From: Ambrosia x helenae
Taxonomy: Eukaryota; Streptophyta; Magnoliopsida; Asterales; Asteraceae
Length of the DNA: 64,000 nt
Direction of reading: 5' to 3'
NCBI GenBank assembly: GCA_030844895.1
Contig: CM061228.1
Location: 51,387,081-51,451,080 of the forward strand
Positions 59,316 to 64,000 of this stretch are shown one piece after another. The position numbers were made by a program, and so were the translations under genes. The stretch's first letter is position 1, and each line of letters opens with the position of its first letter. The notes beneath the pieces are model-generated. The model did no database searches and was not told where the DNA came from. It was given only the letters and a program-made list of their open reading frames with translations.

Positions 59316-61589
59316 TGATGACATCAAGAAAAGTTCTTTTTAATTTCTGGTCTTTAATTTAAAACATTCTATCATCTATTTTTGTATTTATAAAAATAGT
59401 ATTATTCATATTCAATGTATACTATATGAGTTCTAGCTTGTTTTTCCTTGACTCCGTTCTATAGCCATCTTAGTTCGCCAAATGCTTTATATGAAGCTAT
59501 TTGGAATCAAAACCACATTAAAAAGAACGTTTTTCCTGTTCTTTTTTATGGGCTATGTTTGACGCGACATCTATAAATGGTATTAAATTATAAATACCCA
59601 TGTTTATTAAATATATTTCTACTTGATTAACACTTGTCTTATCTTTTGTCAGCGTTTTTATGTGCCTTTTACACCAAGGCATATGTTGGAACACATATCG
59701 ACTAATTAGGATAGGTGCTTATTCACATCAGCTAATCTTTCCAAGTACTTGCTTTTTTTACTATTATCATGCGTCACCTTTATTTCCAATGCTTCATATT
59801 GGCTAATCAAGCCAAGTCCTTGGTAAATCCAACATGCGACCGTTCATGGAATCATCCCTTTCTTTTTTAAAATAACTCGTCAACCTTTTTCGAGTTGGCT
59901 TTCTGCTATGAAGATCTTTATTGGGAAACTCAACATAGTAACCAACACACAAGGCACACACATGCGATACGTGAGGTGAGGACCATTCTTGTGATAATGT
60001 ACATGATTTTGGAGCGGTGCAGGTGGAATTTAAGAACTTACTACACCACCGCTACTAGAGCTAGAGCCTTACTCCTTTAACTAGTCGACATGGTTGCCTA
60101 ATGTCACATTTGCTTTTATCTCATCTTTATTTTTCTAGTTGCTAATTTTGTTTGATATTTGTTATTTTTGTGAAATGATGTTAATTTTTCATTTTTCATA
60201 TTTATATGGTGATTATATATCTATATTTCAATTATGTCGCCTTTTAGCTTTAGTATGAACTTCTTTTGAGTCATAAGCCTAGGTTAGGCACAATGCAAGT
60301 TCTATCGGCCTTAAGTGCACCTTGCAACTGCGACTACTATAATTATACCAATACATAGTAACAAAGTCAACACAAAAGCAAGTGTGCGGGAAAATAACAC
60401 GATATTTACGTGGTTTAACAACAACCGTCATTCACCTAGTTTGTAACAACACTAGATCATTAGTCATATTCACCTAGTTTGTAACCACATTAGATCATTA
60501 GTCATTATGGATTCGAATATGCAGGGGATTTTATAAAGGTTGTATTAGGTTGAAGTTCACATACATGATGGATTCATATTTCTATTTTTTTTGTTCAAGG
60601 GGTTGCTTATCTTGAACACCACTCTCTTCGGTGGTGGTCCCCATCGAGACAGAGCCCTACACCATAGGACACTAGCTAGATTATCTAGTATCAATTTATT
60701 ATCACAACCTTACAATGATAAACCATCTTCATATAGAACTATCAACATAGCCTCACTTTATGGATTATCGTGCAAAATGTAATTGTGAGAAACCGACAAA
60801 TGATGGACCCTCGCAATGCCAGCCGAAATACGCATGACTAGTCTAGTTTTTACATGTATGCACAAAGGACCTTCATTGGTTTATAGGTCTAAGCACTCCA
60901 TGCTTTTATCCTTTAGCACTACCAAGAAACCTTAATATTTACCTTTTCCATGTCTTTTGCAACTCTATACCTAAATGGTTTGATAAGGTTAGTAAGTTCT
61001 CATGAGTCAAAGCCACAACTTAACTCTAGAACATTGTGTTTCAACATCTGACATGCATATTAGGTTCACATAAGTCATAACCAACTTAGTTCTAGGATAT
61101 TGTACCTTAACATCCAAACTTTAGAAATACAATTATGGTTTCATGATGTTTTGGGGAATTATAGATTGCATAGCGAGAATGGTTGTGCCCTACAAGTCCG
61201 GTGTTAGGTACTAAATAGTTAAAAGCACTAGACTCTAGTATGGCGCATATAAGCATGCAAATATAGGTGCCATAAAATGAAGCACTTGACTGTTGTACGT
61301 GCATAGTTATAAAAGCGCTAGGTCTAGTATGATGTATATATGTTCCTTGAGATTTGTACTTGCATAGTAATAAAAGCGATAGATCCTAATATGATGTATA
61401 TGTTCCTTAGGATTTTTGACCCTCCCAAAACCGTACAAATCCAAGTCAACAACTTCCCACCAGACACTAATATGGTAAAGAAATGTACGTTTGGGGGATG
61501 AGCCTTCTCATTATTATCGAACACAATTAAAACTACATTAGTTGATGCCCTTTGATTGGTTTAGTTAACAGTTAAACATAATTTCACAA

Positions 61590-62270
61590 ACAGAATACCA
61601 TTAAAGTATCTAAACATGCTAGAGGAGTCTATGACCTAACTCTTTTGTGTTGCCACATTACATATCAATTGATAGGATCTTTTGGATATGCAAGACATAC
61701 GATTAGAACTATAAGCTTAATCCTTTCGCATTACATCTCAATTAATAGGATCTTTTGTATTTGCTTTTCAAATGACAAGTGATGCTAAAAAGTATCTTAA
61801 CACTACCAGAGGAGTCTCTGGCCCAACTCTTTTGCGTTGCCTTTTTCTGCGAATTGAAAAAGGGGATAGCGGCGCAGCTTGTTGACACATTTGGTTTAGA
61901 GAATCAACATGTGTTCCTGCCGTTTGCTTTTGACACATTTGGATCATTGGCCCCTGAGGCAGTACGGTTTCTGAAACGAGTGCAGAAGGTGGTCCACAGT
62001 GACTCGCAGAGCCCTAAGAACCAAGGGTTTGTGTTTAGTAGGATAGGCTTTGCGATTCAAAAGGGGATAGCGGCGCAGCTTGTTGCCCACTTACCCACCA
62101 TCTAAATGTAACTTGTTTCGACTGAGTAATTCTAAAATTTAATGAAAATGTTAAATAAACTAGAAAATCAAGACATACGATTAGGACTATAAGCTTAATC
62201 CTTTCACATTACATATCAATGATCAATGAATAGGATCTTTTGGATTTGTTTCTTGAAGGATAAGTGATGC
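61590..62270. repeat. Interrupted direct repeats in intron 4
   Basis: A unit with GAGGAGTCT..GCC(A/C)AACTCTTTTG(T/C)GTTGCC occurs near 61621 and 61811. A unit ACATACGATTAG..ACTATAAGCTTAATCCTTTC occurs near 61695 and 62170. They flank the ORF fragment below. Confidence 0.6.
61779..62105 (+). pseudogene. ORF fragment of unknown family within intron 4
   Basis: 108 codons. The core DTFGSLAPEAVRFLKRVQKVV followed by FVFSRIGFAIQKGIAAQLVA looks like a fragment of a real, dispersed plant protein sequence. I associate the end motif with transposon-linked hypothetical proteins, but I cannot name it with certainty. The stretch GGGATAGCGGCGCAGCTTGTTG occurs twice (61861-61882 and 62063-62084), giving KKGIAAQLV and QKGIAAQLV. 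The fragment may therefore have been rearranged. It lies inside an intron on the gene's strand and has no partner exons. Confidence 0.4.
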
Positions 62271-62502
62271 TAACATTTCACAAATATATTTACACGTTCT
62301 TATGGTCTCAAATAAATGTCTCCTTTTTGTATAGAAAATATGACTGGTGATACAGGCACAACATGTGAGATGCTATTTCATAGTTACAATTAACTTCCTA
62401 CTTATATGGCACACAATATACTAAAGGTTTGTCCTTGAAGGGGGACATAATTAGATGTTGGTAAGGGCTTATAAATTGACTGAAATTCTGGTATTTATGC
62501 AG

Positions 62503-62544
62503 ACACAACTAATGATGGAGAACATAACAACCCTTAAAGAGAAG
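62503..62544 (+). CDS. MADS gene exon 5
   Basis: 42 bp between TTTATGCAG and GTATGC, encoding TQLMMENITTLKEK. The length and phase match the 42 bp K-domain exons of MIKC genes. Confidence 0.9.
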
Positions 62545-63576
62545 GTATGCTTCCACTTTGATTTTTCTTCATATGCTGTTGTGGTCAAGAAGCTAGTTTT
62601 GTATGCACGAGAATGTTATTAGGCCCCCTGTGGACGGTCCAGAAATTTATGGCCACTTGGAAAAAAAAAAAATCACGTCGGTTCATGAATGTACTGTTAA
62701 TGCATTAACATGATTACTAAATGTCTTTACCTTTTTGAAGTGCATATGGTTTTAGATATATAAGATTAATGGAGTCTGCGTAAAAGAGTGAGTACATGTA
62801 GAACTCGGAACTTGGTAAGCTATCTTCTATGGACAACAAAAATCGTAAAATAATTTTACCTGAATACTTCTCTGTAAAACTATATCATTGCTTTTGCCTG
62901 TAAGAGATAAATAGGTTTATGTAAGGATAATTTCATATTTTAACAACTGGTGCCATTCTGTAGGTGATATGTTTGTAGGTTTATTTATATGCTGGTTTGA
63001 GTACAGCTTATTTTTCATGGCGTGCATTTTTTATAAAATTAAAACTAAACTTTTCATCCAAACAAAAGGACTTTCTTTGTGTTTTAAACAACTGCTGTAT
63101 TTTTCACAAAACAAATGCATAAGCTTTAGCAGCTCTGTGCCAAACACTTGAACTAGAACAATCAGATGATGTCACTCGTGCCAGGGACATGATAATCAAC
63201 AATACTAGGAGACTTGCCCATTGCACCATTGGTACCACAATTACTTTTGCAGCCTGCTGCATTGAGAGTGTGTTAGCTGCAACAACATATTATATCCTTC
63301 AATTATGCACAAGCAACTTATGTAAAGACATACTTGTTGGGATGATTCAAATAATTCATTACGGGAGCGTTTGGTGATTACTTGATTGCCCATGGACTCC
63401 AGCCACTTGATTTATTGCATGTATTCATAGCATGTTGAGATTAATTCATCTGGTTAATTTCAAGGTCATTAAAGACCATTTCACTTTAGTACCATGAGAC
63501 CATATCCCTTCATCCTGTTTAAAACGCATAACAATAATTACAACTTACTAATCTACTTCTTTATTTGTGAGAACAG
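62545..63576 (+). other. MADS gene intron 5
   Basis: 1.03 kb, AT-rich. No element or ORF worth support was seen. Confidence 0.7.
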
Positions 63577-63618
63577 GAAATTAAGCTAAGTGAAGAAAAA
63601 CAAGAATTGGAAAAGCAG
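63577..63618 (+). CDS. MADS gene exon 6
   Basis: 42 bp between GAGAACAG and GTAAGT, encoding EIKLSEEKQELEKQ. The following intron runs to the window edge (63619-64000) with no further exon visible. Confidence 0.88.
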
Positions 63619-64000
63619 GTAAGTTTCACACTGATGTCCTTTCAACATTCCAAACTATTTTTAGTTAAAACAATATATGAGGAATTGCATATTAAATATC
63701 CTCATCATTTTATTTTACTCATAAATGATTAGATAAGCAATTCAGATAACCAAAATTCCCCACACTCCTAAAGTTTTCTTATTGGTTACACTTTACTCAG
63801 TTTTGTAACCAATCCCAAACACCTATCATAGGAAAGATCTGAGGCTTTTGTGATTACTAATTACCTTGTTATATAAAGATTGGATATTCTCATTTAAAGA
63901 AAATGCATAATTTCTAGATCTTGTCACACACTCTCTTTTGCAATTACCTTTTATGTATTTTGTATATAAAGGTTACTCAAAGCTCATATCTTATGCTAGT

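Larger units (their letters stand above)
57446..62502 (+). other. MADS gene intron 4, expanded by repeats
   Basis: A 5 kb intron. It holds a GTTCGTTTA-rich element (58517-59315), a tandem pair around 60430-60505 (TTCACCTAGTTTGTAAC), direct repeats with ACATACGATTAG..CTATAAGCTTAATCC (61694-61760, 62167-62255) and an ORF relic (61779-62105). The remaining stretches hold nothing recognisable. Confidence 0.75.
53584..63618 (+). pseudogene. MIKC-type MADS-box gene, FLC/MAF-like, disrupted by a foldback element (3' end outside window)
   Basis: Six exons are visible: 53584-53765, 55569-55650, 55758-55804 (plus the displaced end 57184-57192), 57346-57445, 62503-62544 and 63577-63618. All have GT-AG borders, and the phases fit if exon 3 is taken without the insertion. 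Exon 1 is the MADS domain (MGRRKLEIKRIEDK, VTFSKRRSGLFNKAR). Exon 2 is the I region; exons 3-6 are the K domain with SVNDMTQLEQELHAAL and TQLMMENITTLKEK. The two 42 bp exons are typical of the MIKC family. The family encodes nuclear DNA-binding factors that bind CArG boxes; FLC-like members repress flowering. The I/K sequence suggests the FLC group, but SVP or other groups are not excluded. A 1378 bp insertion at the end of exon 3 adds an early stop (…TVDRESFT, then TAA), so a full protein is unlikely. The last exon(s) lie to the right. Confidence 0.8.

Overview
This window is nuclear DNA of a flowering plant. It is dominated by transposable elements, and one intron-containing MADS-box gene lies at the right end. 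Evidence for a plant: LTR retrotransposons primed by initiator Met-tRNA (TGGTATCAGAGC-type sites), a Cassandra-type LTR carrying a 5S rRNA-like segment, plant hAT and Mutator-type DNA elements, and a MIKC-type MADS gene resembling the FLC/MAF group. Repeat and gene style suggest an asterid, probably Asteraceae; this is a recollection-based inference. No bacterial-style operon, CRISPR array or intact cellular gene other than the MADS locus was seen.

Layout. 1-8453: LTR retrotransposon with 2.3 kb LTRs and a non-coding interior. 8454-11524: 3' end of a Copia element with an extra ORF before its 3' LTR, joined to an inverted LTR plus primer site, so two LTRs stand in mirror image. 11525-11805: relic of a Ty3/gypsy reverse transcriptase. 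11806-42079: one minus-strand Copia element (copia A) split into pieces by later insertions. Its pol is at 11806-15713 and its gag pieces at 15714-17404, 33267-34806 and probably 40714 onward; its 5' LTR is probably 41565-42079. Inside its gag sits a 5'-truncated hAT transposon (17405-33266, 8 bp target duplication ATCACAAG). Inside the hAT sits a young, complete 14.2 kb Ty3/gypsy chromovirus (17460-31661, target duplication GATTC). 34820-40713: a gag-only gypsy-like element followed by a long LTR palindrome. 42080-45640: a minus-strand, gag-less relative carrying a hAT MITE. 45641-51500: LTR fragments, a third Copia gag relic, a solo Cassandra LTR and simple repeats. 51500-53583: intergenic DNA with a possible Helitron. 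53584 to the right edge: the MADS gene, six exons visible and the last exon(s) outside the window.

Most notable points: (1) the MADS gene has a 1.38 kb foldback (Mutator-like) element inserted exactly at the exon 3/intron 3 border with a 10 bp target duplication, which should truncate the protein; (2) the 3.7 kb chromovirus LTR holds an array of hairpins that share the loop AAATGGGA while their stems differ yet stay self-complementary; (3) the three-level nest Copia > hAT > gypsy can be read directly from target duplications and restored reading frame; (4) two separate LTR-LTR palindromes occur; (5) the chromovirus carries an additional 480-codon ORF upstream of gag.
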